Shown: in pieces, positions 46,747 to 55,687 of the stretch
Position numbering within the stretch: the first letter of the stretch is position 1
How the letters are laid out: every line of letters starts with the position of its first letter
Origin: Pseudonocardia humida
GTDB lineage: Bacteria; Actinomycetota; Actinomycetes; Mycobacteriales; Pseudonocardiaceae
Direction of reading: 5' to 3'
Length of the DNA stretch: 64,000 nucleotides
Assembly (NCBI RefSeq): GCF_023898865.1
Contig: NZ_JAGSOV010000009.1
Span: forward strand, 1 to 64,000
Position numbers and translations under genes: made by a program
The notes under the pieces: generated by a model
What the model saw: the letters and a program-made list of their open reading frames with translations, nothing else
What the model was told of the DNA's origin: nothing
Databases searched by the model: none

Positions 46747-48585
46747 TCAGCCCAGGACGCGGGTCAGCGCCGGGCCGATGTCGGCCGGCCTGCGCACCAC
46801 CGCGCTCGTGCCGCCCAGGCGCGCCACCAGTCCCGCCGCGGCCGCCTCGGCCTCCACGCCGCCCACCGGGACCAGCACGTGCAGCCGGTCGATGCCGGCC
46901 AGCGCGGTGGCCGGCTCGTCACCGCTGGTGTGCAGGCAGTCCGAGAGCAGCAGCACCAGCTTCTCCTCGGCCACCGCCCCCGAGAGCTGGACCGAGGCGG
47001 CCCGCAGGGCGGCGGCCAGGTCGGTGGTGCCGTGCCCGCGCAGCCCGACCAGCTCGGACACCAGCTCCTGCGGGGGGCGGCGCACGCCGCGCGCCTGCAG
47101 CACCCGCACGTCCTGGCCGAAGGCCAGCACCGAGGACTCCAGCTTGCCCCCGGCGACGTCGTCGGCCAGCACGACCCCGGCGGCGGCCACCGAGGCCAGG
47201 GCGACCGCCAGGCCCTGCATCGAGCCGGACATGTCCACCAGGAGGCAGACCGCCCGCCGGTGCGCGGTCCAGGTGCGGGTGACCACGTCGTCGACCCCGG
47301 GCCTGCGCCGGGCCGCCGGGTCCCAGGCGTCGAGGGTGCGGTCGAGGTCGAGGTCGCCGTCGAGCCTGCGGGAGGCGCCCAGCTTCCGCGTGCCGCGCGA
47401 GCGGCTCGGCCCGATCCGGGCCATCCGCAGGTAGACCCGCCCGGCCAGGCGCCGCGCGGCCGCGCGCAGCTGCTCGTCGGTGGCCACGGCCAGGTCGGCG
47501 AGCAGCGCGGCGGCGGCGTCCGGGTCCTGCTGGGCCAGCGCCTCGAACGCCTGCTCGTCGAGCTCGCCCAGCTCCGGGGACACCTCCTCGAAGCCCTCGT
47601 GGCGGGCGCTGAGCTGCTGGCGGCTGGTCGTCCGCCCGGACCGTTCCCGACCGGGCCGCGAGCGGGGCGAGAAGCCTGCCGGGGGTTCCGGCAGGCCGTC
47701 AGCTTTTCCCTGGCCGTCCGCGGAGGTGTCGTCGTCGGTTTCGGGGCCGGGTTCGCCGTCGTCGGGCCAGAACCGGTCGAGCAGCTCGTCGATCACCGAC
47801 TCCGGGGTGCGGTCGATCCCGTCGGCGATCCGGATGCGCCCCGAGAGCGCGGCGTGCGCGGCGTCGCGGCCGGTCTCCTTGCGCAGCATGCCCTCGCCGC
47901 GCAGATCGGACAGGCCGACCAGCATCGTGGCCAGGTCGATCGAGCCGCGCACCGACGAGCCCATCCGCACGTCGCGGTGCTCGCGGGTGGCCCGGGTCAG
48001 CGCCACGGCCAGCTCGACCGCGCGCCCGTCGAGGCCGGTGGCCGAGCCGGTGATCGTCCGCTCGGCCGGCTCGTCCTGGTAGCCCAGCACGACCCGGCAC
48101 ATCCGGTCGGCGATGGCCTGGCTGACCCGGGCGGTGCCGACCGCGTCGAACGGGTTCATCGCCGCGATCAGCCGGAAGTCCTTGTCGGCGTGCACGTGGC
48201 CCAGCCGCGGCACCACGATCTCGCCCTCGGTGAGCACCGTGATCAGGACGTTGAGGGTCTCCTCCGGGATGCGGTTGAGCTCCTCGAGGTAGAGCAGGCC
48301 GCCCTCGCGCATCGCGGTGAGCAGCGGACCGTCGACGAACGCGCCGGCGTGGTAGCCCTCGCTCAGCACCTGCGCCGGGTCGAACTGGCCGACCAGCCGG
48401 GCCGGGGTCAGCTCGGCGTTGCCCTCCACGAACACCATCGTCCGGCCGCTCTCGCCGGCGATCGAGCGCAGCAGCGTGGACTTGCCGGTGCCCGGCGGCC
48501 CCTCCAGCACCACGTGCCGCCCGGTCGCCAGCGCGACGGTGAGCACCTCCCGCTCCCGCCGCAGACCGACCACAGCTACTGCCAC
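46747..48585 (-). CDS. MoxR-type AAA ATPase fused to a von Willebrand A domain
   Basis: 612-residue protein combining a chaperone-like AAA ATPase and its usual partner. AAA part at about 5-275: Walker A GPPGTGKSTLL, Walker B LLYLEELNRI, sensor NPFDAVG, Arg finger region RVSQAIADRMCRVVLG. A charged, disordered linker (about 280-330) leads to a helical region and a VWA domain from about 440, with the MIDAS motif DMSGSMQG, then GHGTTDLAAALR and LLSDCLHTSG. MoxR and VWA proteins help insert metal cofactors; BchI/BchD have the same split layout. GTG start behind GAGGAGG. Lies just upstream of the NDMA-type alcohol dehydrogenase, a possible client (inference). Confidence 0.85.
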   Translation of the reverse strand: MAVAVVGLRREREVLTVALATGRHVVLEGPPGTGKSTLLRSIAGESGRTMVFVEGNAELTPARLVGQFDPAQVLSEGYHAGAFVDGPLLTAMREGGLLYLEELNRIPEETLNVLITVLTEGEIVVPRLGHVHADKDFRLIAAMNPFDAVGTARVSQAIADRMCRVVLGYQDEPAERTITGSATGLDGRAVELAVALTRATREHRDVRMGSSVRGSIDLATMLVGLSDLRGEGMLRKETGRDAAHAALSGRIRIADGIDRTPESVIDELLDRFWPDDGEPGPETDDDTSADGQGKADGLPEPPAGFSPRSRPGRERSGRTTSRQQLSARHEGFEEVSPELGELDEQAFEALAQQDPDAAAALLADLAVATDEQLRAAARRLAGRVYLRMARIGPSRSRGTRKLGASRRLDGDLDLDRTLDAWDPAARRRPGVDDVVTRTWTAHRRAVCLLVDMSGSMQGLAVALASVAAAGVVLADDVAGGKLESSVLAFGQDVRVLQARGVRRPPQELVSELVGLRGHGTTDLAAALRAASVQLSGAVAEEKLVLLLSDCLHTSGDEPATALAGIDRLHVLVPVGGVEAEAAAAGLVARLGGTSAVVRRPADIGPALTRVLG

Positions 48586-48632
48586 CGAACCTCCTCGTTC
48601 CGTCCCTGCGTGCCCCTGCCTTCACCGGCCCA

Positions 48633-48689
48633 GGTTCAGGAAAGCCACGATGCCGCCCCCTGCGGGCGGCATCGTGGCTTTCCTGAACT
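48633..48689. repeat. 57-nt palindromic repeat, family II, copy 2
   Basis: Same palindrome as at 21053, with one changed outer base (25-bp perfect stem, loop CCTGC). It lies 19 bases after the alcohol dehydrogenase stop (minus strand), before the MoxR-VWA gene. Again directly downstream of a stop, as for a terminator. Confidence 0.9.
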
Positions 48690-48707
48690 ACGGGACGCGG
48701 GTGTCGG

Positions 48708-49835
48708 TCAGGAGTCGTACTTGATGACGCCGCGGATGTTCTTGCCGTCGTGCATGTCCTGGTAGCCCTGGCCGATCTCGTCGAGCGAGTAGGTCTTGGT
48801 GACCAGCTCGTCGAGCTTGAGCACGCCCTCGCGGTAGAGCTGCAGCTGGCGCAGGATGTCCCAGTTCGGGTTGGAGTGGCCGAACAGCGCGCCCTGCAGC
48901 CGCTTCTGCATCAGCGTGAGGTCCGACAGGGCGATCGGGACGCCGACCTCGGTGATGTCGCCCAGGCCCGTGACGACCACGGTGCCCGCCTTGCGGATCG
49001 AGGCCATGGCCTGGCCGACGTGCTCGCCCTTCACCACGCCGACGGTCACGATCGCCGAGTCGGCGCCCTGGCCGTTGGTGAACTGCTTGGCCAGCTCGGT
49101 GGCCTCCTCCATGGACTCCACGGCGTGCGTGGCGCCCAGCTCCTGGGCCTTCTCGCGCTTGAACGCGACCGGGTCCACGGCGATGATGTTGGACGCGCCG
49201 GCGTGGGCCGCGCCCTGCACGGCGTTGATGCCGATGCCGCCGATGCCCATCACGATCGTGGTGTGGCCGGGCCTGACCTCCGCGGAGTTCACCGCGGAGC
49301 CCCACCCGGTGCCCACGCCGCAGCCGACGAGGCACGCCTTGTCCAGCGGGATGTCATCGGGGACCTTGACCGCCGAGTCGGCGGAGGCCGTGGTCACCTG
49401 CAGGAAGGTGGAGATGCCGCACATCTGGCCGACCGGCGCGCCGCCGTCGGCCAGGTGGATGCGGAAGTCCTCCGGATCGCCCCACCGGGAGCCGGTGAGC
49501 AGCGTGGCGCCCAGGTCGCACAGGTTCTGCTGGCCCGACGCGCACCAGCGGCAGTGCCCGCAGGAGGGCAGGAAGGAGAAGACGACGTGGTCGCCCTCCT
49601 TGAGGCCCTTGGTGTTGTAGCCGGCCTTGGTGACGATGCCGGCGCCCTCGTGGCCACCGGCGAACGGGTACTTGCCGACCGGGATGTCGCCCGTCGCGAC
49701 GTGGTCGTCCGAGTGGCACATGCCCGAGGCCACCATCTGGACCTGGATCTCGCCCTCGCGCGGGTCGTCGACCTCGAGATCGACCACCTCGAACTTGCCG
49801 GGCGCCTGGCGGATCACTGCCCCACGGGTCTGCAT
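48708..49835 (-). CDS. NDMA-dependent alcohol dehydrogenase (Zn, Rxyl_3153 type)
   Basis: 375-residue zinc-dependent medium-chain dehydrogenase with tightly bound NAD of the NDMA-dependent type. Catalytic zinc ligands in SGMCHSDDH, GHEGAGIV and the structural zinc cysteines in CGHCRWCASGQQNLC; the cofactor motif is GIGGIGINAVQGAA. Start ATG 49835 behind AAGGAG; an upstream ATG at 49862 is less likely. Divergent from the benzoate-type CoA ligase, so it may oxidise an aromatic alcohol feeding the box pathway (inference). Followed by a family II palindrome. Confidence 0.88.
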   Translation of the reverse strand: MQTRGAVIRQAPGKFEVVDLEVDDPREGEIQVQMVASGMCHSDDHVATGDIPVGKYPFAGGHEGAGIVTKAGYNTKGLKEGDHVVFSFLPSCGHCRWCASGQQNLCDLGATLLTGSRWGDPEDFRIHLADGGAPVGQMCGISTFLQVTTASADSAVKVPDDIPLDKACLVGCGVGTGWGSAVNSAEVRPGHTTIVMGIGGIGINAVQGAAHAGASNIIAVDPVAFKREKAQELGATHAVESMEEATELAKQFTNGQGADSAIVTVGVVKGEHVGQAMASIRKAGTVVVTGLGDITEVGVPIALSDLTLMQKRLQGALFGHSNPNWDILRQLQLYREGVLKLDELVTKTYSLDEIGQGYQDMHDGKNIRGVIKYDS

Positions 49836-49969
49836 TATCGGATCTCCTTCGATCGCCGTCATCGCCGTTCATAGCAGCGCGTGCATGCGTTGGGAAGGTC
49901 TACGAATCCTTGCCCGCGGGAGGTCACGCAGTAGAGTGCGCCGCGCATCCCCACCGTAGGAGGGCCGCA

Positions 49970-51562
49970 GTGACGGAGCCGTTCAACGCCGCTTCTTACC
50001 TCACCGAACGACGGGTCTCCGAGGGTGACGGTAGGCGCATCGCGCTGCGGCACCCGCGCGGCTCGCACACGTACGAACAGCTCACCGCCGAGGTTCAGCG
50101 GGTCGCCGGCGGGTTGCGCGCGCTCGGCGTGCGCCCCGAGGAGCGGGTCATGCTCTGCATGACCGACGACGTCGAGCTGGCCACCGGCATCCTGGCCGCG
50201 ATGTACGTCGGCGCCGTCGCGGTGCCGACGTCGACCATGCTCACCGGCGGTGAACTGGCCAAGCTGGTCGTCGACTCGCGGGCCCGCGTGCTGCTGGGCA
50301 GCCGGGAGTTCGCCGCGTCGGTCACCGCGGCCGCCGCCGACGCCCCCGACCTCGGCCACCTGGTGCTCACCGGCGACACCGCGCCGGACGTGCCCGGCGT
50401 GCGCACCCTGACCTGGGACCAGCTGCGCGACGCGGCGCCCGTCGAACGGGCGTACGACACCTGGGACGAGTCGCCCGCGCTGTGGCTGTACACGTCGGGT
50501 ACCACCGGCACGCCCAAGGGCGCGATGCACCGCCACACCGACATCCGGTTCGTCGCCGAGACCTACGGCGCCCGGGTGCTCGGCCTGCGCCCCGACGACG
50601 TCTGCCTGTCGGCGGCCAAGCTGTTCTTCGCCTACGGCATCGGCAACTCGCTGTTCTTCCCGCTCGCGGCGGGGGCCAGCGCGGTGCTGGAGCCGTCGCG
50701 GCCCAACCCGAAGCTCTACACCGACCGGATCGCCGAGCACGGGGTGACGCTGTTCTTCGGCGGGCCCAGCTTCTGGGGGCCGCTGATGGCCGCCGACTTC
50801 CCGCGCGAGGCCTTCGCGACCGTCCGCAACGGGATCTCCGCGGGCGAGGCGCTGCCCGCCCGGATGTACCACGGCGTCCTGGAGCAGTACGGCTTCGAGA
50901 TCCTCGACGGCATCGGCTCCACCGAGGCCCTGCACATCTTCATCTCCAACGTGGCCGGCAAGGTCGTGCCCGGCAGCTCCGGGTTCCCGGTGCCCGGCTA
51001 CCGCGTCGAGCTGCGCCGACCCGACGGCTCGGTCATCGACGGCCCGGGCGAGCCGGGGATGCTGTTCGTCGCCGGCGAGTCGATCTGCACCGGCTACTGG
51101 TGCCGCACCGCGGTCAACCGGGCGGTCTTCCAGGGCGAGTGGATGCGCACCGGCGACCAGTACGTGCTCGGCGAGGACGGCAGCTACACCTGCCTGGGCC
51201 GCGCCGACGACGTGCTGAAGGTGGGCGGGATCTGGGTGAGCCCGGCCGAGGTGGAGACCCGGCTGCTGGAGCACCCGGACGTGGCCGAGGCCGTGGTCGT
51301 GGGCGTGCCCGACGACGACGGGCTGGACAAGCCGGTCGCCTACATCGTCCCGCGCCCTGGCCGGCACGTCGACGAGGCCGATGTGATCGCGTTCTGCCGG
51401 GCCGGGATGGCGGCGTTCAAGCGCCCCCGGCGGGTGATCGAGATCGACGAGCTGCCCAAGACCGGCACCGGCAAGATCCAGCGCTTCCGGCTGCGGGCCC
51501 TGGCCGCCCAGGTGGCCCCGCCCCCGTCGCTGCCCACCGACGTCGCCGAGGCCCAGGGCTGA
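49970..51562 (+). CDS. Benzoate-CoA ligase family AMP-forming enzyme
   Basis: 530-residue acyl-CoA ligase converting benzoate (or a related aryl acid) to its CoA ester with ATP. AMP-binding motif YTSGTTGTPKGAMH at about 172-185, then the family stretch KLFFAYGIGNSLFFPLAAGA and DGIGSTEALHIFISN typical of benzoate- and 4-hydroxybenzoate-CoA ligases; the C-terminal hinge GRADDVLKVGGIW and catalytic lysine in PKTGTGKIQR. GTG start with GGAGGG just upstream; a longer frame from 49910 is out. First plus-strand gene of the box set; a family I palindrome follows. Confidence 0.88.
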   Translation: MTEPFNAASYLTERRVSEGDGRRIALRHPRGSHTYEQLTAEVQRVAGGLRALGVRPEERVMLCMTDDVELATGILAAMYVGAVAVPTSTMLTGGELAKLVVDSRARVLLGSREFAASVTAAAADAPDLGHLVLTGDTAPDVPGVRTLTWDQLRDAAPVERAYDTWDESPALWLYTSGTTGTPKGAMHRHTDIRFVAETYGARVLGLRPDDVCLSAAKLFFAYGIGNSLFFPLAAGASAVLEPSRPNPKLYTDRIAEHGVTLFFGGPSFWGPLMAADFPREAFATVRNGISAGEALPARMYHGVLEQYGFEILDGIGSTEALHIFISNVAGKVVPGSSGFPVPGYRVELRRPDGSVIDGPGEPGMLFVAGESICTGYWCRTAVNRAVFQGEWMRTGDQYVLGEDGSYTCLGRADDVLKVGGIWVSPAEVETRLLEHPDVAEAVVVGVPDDDGLDKPVAYIVPRPGRHVDEADVIAFCRAGMAAFKRPRRVIEIDELPKTGTGKIQRFRLRALAAQVAPPPSLPTDVAEAQG

Positions 51563-51599
51563 CCCTCGGCCCCTCCGCCCCCGCCCGCCCCGCCCCCGC

Positions 51600-51666
51600 C
51601 CCGTCGAGAACGAACCTGTTGTCGTTTGGACCGGTCCAAACCGACGACAAGTTCGTTCTCGACGGG
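51600..51666. repeat. About 67-nt palindromic repeat, family I, copy C
   Basis: Arms CCCGTCGAGAACGAAC and complement around TTTGGACCGGTCCAAA. The flanks are also complementary (GCCCCGCCCCC left, GGGGGCGGGGC right), extending the dyad. It is between the converging CoA ligase and membrane protein genes. Confidence 0.9.
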
Positions 51667-51679
51667 TGGGGGCGGGGCG

Positions 51680-52297
51680 CTACGTCGACGAGGTGCGCTC
51701 GGGGCCACGCAGCACGACCAGCAGGCAGCCGGCGCCGAGCAGCACGCCGTGCGCGATGCGCAGCCCGGGGCCGGCGAAGAACTGCGGCAGGAACAGCACC
51801 ATCCCGAGCGCGAACGGCACCCCGGTCCACCCGGGCCGCAGCGCCAGCGCGGTCAGGACCCCCGCGACCGCCAGCAGCACCAGGCCGACCCCGAACACGG
51901 CGACCTGCGTCGGTCCCATCCGCACGGCCTCGGCCAGCGCCGGGAGGCCGGGCTGGGCGCTCAGCGCGTTGAGGGCGAAGGTCTCGGCGCCGTAGTAGGT
52001 GAGGGTGAGGGCGGCTCCGGTCCACCACAGGACGAGCGCGGCGCGCGCGGTCGCGGTCGCGAGCCGGTCGCGCAGGGCCAGCAGGCCGAGGCCGACCAGC
52101 AGGAACCCGGCGGCGGCCGACAGGTGCGAGACGAGCCAGGCCGGCGAGGCGAACGCCTCCGGCATGCCCTCGGGGCTCTGGTCGGCCCACGGGCGCAGCA
52201 CCGGGTAGGCGACGAAGAGCAGGCCGGCGAGCGCGAACGGCACGGCGCCGGTGGCGGCGCGGGTGGTCGGGGCGGTGGGGGTGGTGAGTGTGGGCAC
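51680..52297 (-). CDS. Integral membrane protein with six or so helices
   Basis: 205-residue membrane protein that I do not assign to a named family. Hydrophobic segments include AVPFALAGLLFVAYPVL, LVSHLSAAAGFLLVGLGLLAL, AALVLWWTGAALTLTYYGAETFAL, VAVFGVGLVLLAVAGVLTALAL, GVPFALGMVLFLPQFF and IAHGVLLGAGCLLVVL. ATG start. The promoter region upstream holds two TetR-like palindromes (52316, 52370), so its expression is likely repressed by a regulator not encoded here. It faces away from boxC. Confidence 0.75.
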   Translation of the reverse strand: MPTLTTPTAPTTRAATGAVPFALAGLLFVAYPVLRPWADQSPEGMPEAFASPAWLVSHLSAAAGFLLVGLGLLALRDRLATATARAALVLWWTGAALTLTYYGAETFALNALSAQPGLPALAEAVRMGPTQVAVFGVGLVLLAVAGVLTALALRPGWTGVPFALGMVLFLPQFFAGPGLRIAHGVLLGAGCLLVVLRGPERTSST

Positions 52298-52315
52298 GGC
52301 GGATCCCTCCTGAAC

Positions 52316-52330
52316 GAGAGCACTGCTCTC
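52316..52330. promoter_or_regulatory. Candidate TetR-type operator 1
   Basis: Perfect palindrome GAGAGCACTGCTCTC, 18 bases before the membrane protein start. A second copy of its core lies 53 bases away centre to centre (52370-52382). Such paired dyads are typical TetR-family sites. No TetR gene lies beside it. Confidence 0.6.
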
Positions 52331-52369
52331 TGCTGCGCCCCATGCTGCCGAGACACCCGCTCACTGTCA

Positions 52370-52382
52370 AGAGCACTGCTCT
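52370..52382. promoter_or_regulatory. Candidate TetR-type operator 2
   Basis: AGAGCACTGCTCT, the same core as the dyad at 52316, about five helical turns away and about 100 bases before boxC. It could link control of the membrane protein gene and boxC, which diverge here. Confidence 0.55.
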
Positions 52383-52480
52383 CATCAGAGGTCGACTCAA
52401 TCATTCGACAGCAATAGCGCGAAGCGACAGCGACCTGTAGACTTTCAGCCGTCCGACCCGCCGCGCGCTGGAGGAGCCCG

Positions 52481-54190
52481 ATGACGAGCACCGCCGATCC
52501 GGACCGCGACACCGTCCCCACCGTGTCGTTCGACGCCGAGCCCGGTTCGTACCGGCACTGGCGGCTCGACCTGGACGGCGCGGCCGAGACCGGCGTGGCG
52601 TACCTCCGGCTCGACATCGACGAGGACGGCGGCCTCGTCCCGGGCTACCAGCTGAAGATGAACAGCTACGACCTCGGCGTCGACATCGAGCTCTACGACG
52701 CCACCCAGCGCCTGCGCTTCACCCACCCCGAGGTCCGCGCGGTCGTGCTGACCAGCGCGAAGGACCGCAACTTCTGCGCGGGGGCCAACATCCGGATGCT
52801 GGCGGGCTCGCCGCACCCGTGGAAGGTGAACTTCTGCCGGTTCACCAACGAGACCCGCAACGGCATCGAGGACGCCACCGAGCACTCGGGCCAGACCTGG
52901 ATCGCGGCGGTGAACGGCACCGCGGCCGGTGGCGGCTACGAGATGGCGCTGGCCTGCGAGCGCATCATGCTGATCGACGACAACTCCTCGGCGGTCGCGC
53001 TGCCCGAGGTGCCGCTGCTGGGCGTGCTGCCCGGCACCGGCGGGCTCACCCGGGTCACCGACAAGCGCCGGGTCCGCAAGGACCGCGCCGACGTGTTCGC
53101 CACCAGGTCCGAGGGCCTGCGGGGCAAGCAGGCCGTGGAGTGGCGGCTGGTCGACGAGGTCGTCCCCAAGCGCCAGTGGGACGAGAAGGTGGCCGAGCGG
53201 GCCGCCGAGGCGGCCGCCACGTCGAGCCGACCGGCCGGCGCCACCGGCATCGAGCTGCCGCCGCTGCAGCGCACCGAGACCGCCGACGGCATCAGCTACC
53301 GGCACGTGCGGGCCGAGTTCGACCGGGCCGCCGGCCTCGTCGAGATCACCGTCCTGGGGCCGGAGGGCGACGTCCCGGACACCGTCGAGCGCGTCCACGA
53401 GCTCGGCGCGGACTTCTGGCCGCTGGCCATGACCCGCGAGCTCGACGACCTGGTCCTGCGGCTGCGGGCCAACGAGCTGGAGCTGGGCACCTGGGTCATC
53501 CGGACGAAGGGCGACGTCGAGGACGCGCTGGCCTTCGAGCGGGTGATCGCCGAGCACAGCCGCGACGACTGGCTGGTCAACGAGATCCGGCACTACTTCA
53601 AGCGCGTCCTCAAGCGCTTCGACGTCACCCCGCGCAGCCTCATCGCGCTCATCGAGCCCGGCTCGTGCTTCGCCGGGGCGCTGCTGGAGCTGGCGCTGGC
53701 CTGCGACCGGCAGTACATGCTCGACGGGTTCCTCGAGGAGGACAGCCAGGAGGGCGAGCCGGCCCAGATCGTGCTCACCGACTCGAACTTCGGCGTCTTC
53801 CCGATGGGCAACGGCCTGTCCCGGCTGGCCTCGCGGTTCTACGGCGACGACAGCCACGTCGCGAAGCTGCGCCAGGAGACCGGGCGCCGCATCGAGGCCG
53901 TCGAGGCGATGGAGATGGGCCTGGTCACCGAGGCCCTGGACGACATCGACTGGGACGACGAGATCCGGATCATGCTGGAGGAGCGGGCGTCGCTGTCCCC
54001 CGACGCGCTCACCGGCATGGAGGCCAACCACCGGTTCGTCGGCCCGGAGACGATGGAGACGCGGATCTTCGCCCGGCTCACCGCCTGGCAGAACTGGATC
54101 TTCGTCAGACCGAACGCATCAGGACCCGAGGGCGCCCTGCGCCGCTACGGAACGGGACGACGGGCCGAATTCGACCGCAGGCGGGTGTGA
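52481..54190 (+). CDS. boxC: Benzoyl-CoA-dihydrodiol lyase BoxC
   Basis: 569-residue ring-cleaving enzyme of the aerobic benzoyl-CoA (box) pathway, a large crotonase-family protein. Two crotonase-like halves: VRAVVLTSAKDRNFCAGANIRMLAG with TAAGGGYEMALACERIML in the first, and a second half with LEIEPGSCFAGALLELALACDRQYML. BoxC opens 2,3-epoxybenzoyl-CoA to 3,4-dehydroadipyl-CoA semialdehyde plus formate. ATG behind GGAGGAG. boxB follows 3 bases later. The 550+ length is characteristic and rules out ordinary enoyl-CoA hydratases. Confidence 0.93.
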   Translation: MTSTADPDRDTVPTVSFDAEPGSYRHWRLDLDGAAETGVAYLRLDIDEDGGLVPGYQLKMNSYDLGVDIELYDATQRLRFTHPEVRAVVLTSAKDRNFCAGANIRMLAGSPHPWKVNFCRFTNETRNGIEDATEHSGQTWIAAVNGTAAGGGYEMALACERIMLIDDNSSAVALPEVPLLGVLPGTGGLTRVTDKRRVRKDRADVFATRSEGLRGKQAVEWRLVDEVVPKRQWDEKVAERAAEAAATSSRPAGATGIELPPLQRTETADGISYRHVRAEFDRAAGLVEITVLGPEGDVPDTVERVHELGADFWPLAMTRELDDLVLRLRANELELGTWVIRTKGDVEDALAFERVIAEHSRDDWLVNEIRHYFKRVLKRFDVTPRSLIALIEPGSCFAGALLELALACDRQYMLDGFLEEDSQEGEPAQIVLTDSNFGVFPMGNGLSRLASRFYGDDSHVAKLRQETGRRIEAVEAMEMGLVTEALDDIDWDDEIRIMLEERASLSPDALTGMEANHRFVGPETMETRIFARLTAWQNWIFVRPNASGPEGALRRYGTGRRAEFDRRRV

Positions 54191-54193
54191 GAC

Positions 54194-55606
54194 ATGAGCA
54201 TCGATTACTCCGAGAAGATCCCGAACAACGTCGACCTCGCCGGCGACCGCAAGCTGCAGCGGGCGCTGGAGTCCTGGCAGCCCAACTTCCTCAACTGGTG
54301 GAAGACGATGGGCCCGGCCGTGCCCACCGAGGACGTCTACCTGCGCACCGCCGTCGCGGTGGGCCGCGAGGGCTGGGCGCACTTCGGGCACGTCGCCATG
54401 GACGAGTACCGCTGGGGCGTCTTCCTGGCCGAGCGCAACCACGACCGCCGCATCGCCTTCGGCGAGCAGAAGGGCGAGCCGGTCTGGCAGCAGGTGCCCG
54501 GTGAGTACCGCGCCGACCTGCAGCGCCTGATCGTCATCCAGGGCGACACCGAACCGGCCTCGGTCGAGCAGCAGCGCCGCCTCGGGGAGACCGCCCCCTC
54601 GCTCTACGACCTGCGCAACCTGTTCCAGGTCAACGTGGAGGAGGGCCGCCACCTCTGGGCGATGGTCTACCTGCTGCACGCCTACTTCGGGCGCAACGGC
54701 CGCGACGAGGCCGAGGCGCTGCTGCAGCGCAACTCCGGCGACCTCGACAGCCCGCGCATCCTCGGCGCGTTCAACGAGGAGACCCCGGACTGGCTGTCGT
54801 TCTTCATGTTCACCTACTTCACCGACCGCGACGGGAAGTACCAGCTCGGCACGCTGAAGGAGTCGGCCTTCGACCCGCTCTCGCGCACCTGCGAGTTCAT
54901 GTTGAAGGAGGAGGCCCACCACATGTTCGTGGGCACCACCGGCATCGACCGGGTGGTGGCGCGGTCGGCCGAGCTGATGCGCGAGCACGACACCGAGGAG
55001 ATCGCCCCGCACGGCGGGATCCCGCTCGACGTCGTCCAGAAGTACATCAACTTCCACTACTCGGTCTCGCTCGACCTGTTCGGCTCGGAGAAGTCCACGA
55101 ACGCGGCCAACTACTTCACCGCCGGGCTCAAGGGCCGCTGGCAGGAGGAGCGCCGCAAGGACGACCACGTGCTCACCGAGGACGCCGCCCACATCGACGT
55201 GGTGCGCGACAACGAGGTGACCACCGAGGAGGTCTCCGCGCTGATCGCCCTCAACCACGATCTGCGCCGCGAGTACATCGCCGACTGCCAGACCGGGCTC
55301 AAGCGCTGGAACCGGGTCCTGGAGAAGGCCGGCGTCGACCGCACGCTCTACCTGCCCCACGTCGGGTTCAACCGCGAGGTCGGGCTGTTCCGGGAGCACC
55401 GGATCACCCCGAAGGGCGATGTCGTCGGGCAGGACGCCTGGGAGGCCAAGAAGGACCAGTGGCTGCCCACCGAGGCCGACAAGACCCACGTGCGCTCGCT
55501 GATGCGCCCGGTGTACGAGCCGGGCAAGATCGCGGGCTGGATCGCGCCGCCGTCGAACGGGATCAACGACAAGCCGATCGACTACGAGTACGTCCACCTG
55601 GCCTAG
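54194..55606 (+). CDS. boxB: Benzoyl-CoA 2,3-epoxidase subunit BoxB
   Basis: 470-residue di-iron oxygenase component that epoxidises benzoyl-CoA. It begins MSIDYSEKIPNNVDLAGDRKL as in known BoxB; di-iron ligands are in NVEEGRHLWAMVYLLH (Glu, His) and MLKEEAHHMFVGTTG (Glu, Glu, His, His). ATG start, 3 bases after boxC. The reductase BoxA, which donates electrons, is not in the window, nor is the semialdehyde dehydrogenase. Ends at a short hairpin. Confidence 0.94.
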   Translation: MSIDYSEKIPNNVDLAGDRKLQRALESWQPNFLNWWKTMGPAVPTEDVYLRTAVAVGREGWAHFGHVAMDEYRWGVFLAERNHDRRIAFGEQKGEPVWQQVPGEYRADLQRLIVIQGDTEPASVEQQRRLGETAPSLYDLRNLFQVNVEEGRHLWAMVYLLHAYFGRNGRDEAEALLQRNSGDLDSPRILGAFNEETPDWLSFFMFTYFTDRDGKYQLGTLKESAFDPLSRTCEFMLKEEAHHMFVGTTGIDRVVARSAELMREHDTEEIAPHGGIPLDVVQKYINFHYSVSLDLFGSEKSTNAANYFTAGLKGRWQEERRKDDHVLTEDAAHIDVVRDNEVTTEEVSALIALNHDLRREYIADCQTGLKRWNRVLEKAGVDRTLYLPHVGFNREVGLFREHRITPKGDVVGQDAWEAKKDQWLPTEADKTHVRSLMRPVYEPGKIAGWIAPPSNGINDKPIDYEYVHLA

Positions 55607-55626
55607 TGGCCCCGGTCGACCACTAG
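55603..55626. terminator. Hairpin at the boxB stop
   Basis: Arms CTAGTGG (55603-55609) and CCACTAG (55620-55626) overlap the boxB stop codon. It is a weak candidate terminator separating the box genes from the following operon. Confidence 0.4.
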
Positions 55627-55632
55627 TCAGGA

Positions 55633-55673
55633 TTGACGGACTTCCCGGGCGGCGTAGCGGCGCGCCGTCCGGG
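55633..55673 (+). promoter_or_regulatory. Candidate promoter and hairpin before the winged-helix/ATPase operon
   Basis: TTGACG (55633-55638) and TAGCGG (55655-55660) are 16 bases apart and may be -35 and -10 elements. An 11-base imperfect inverted repeat (55644-55654 with 55663-55673, one mismatch) overlaps them and could be an operator. An AAGGA ribosome site precedes the GTG at 55688. Confidence 0.4.
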
Positions 55674-55687
55674 AGCGACAGAAGGAC

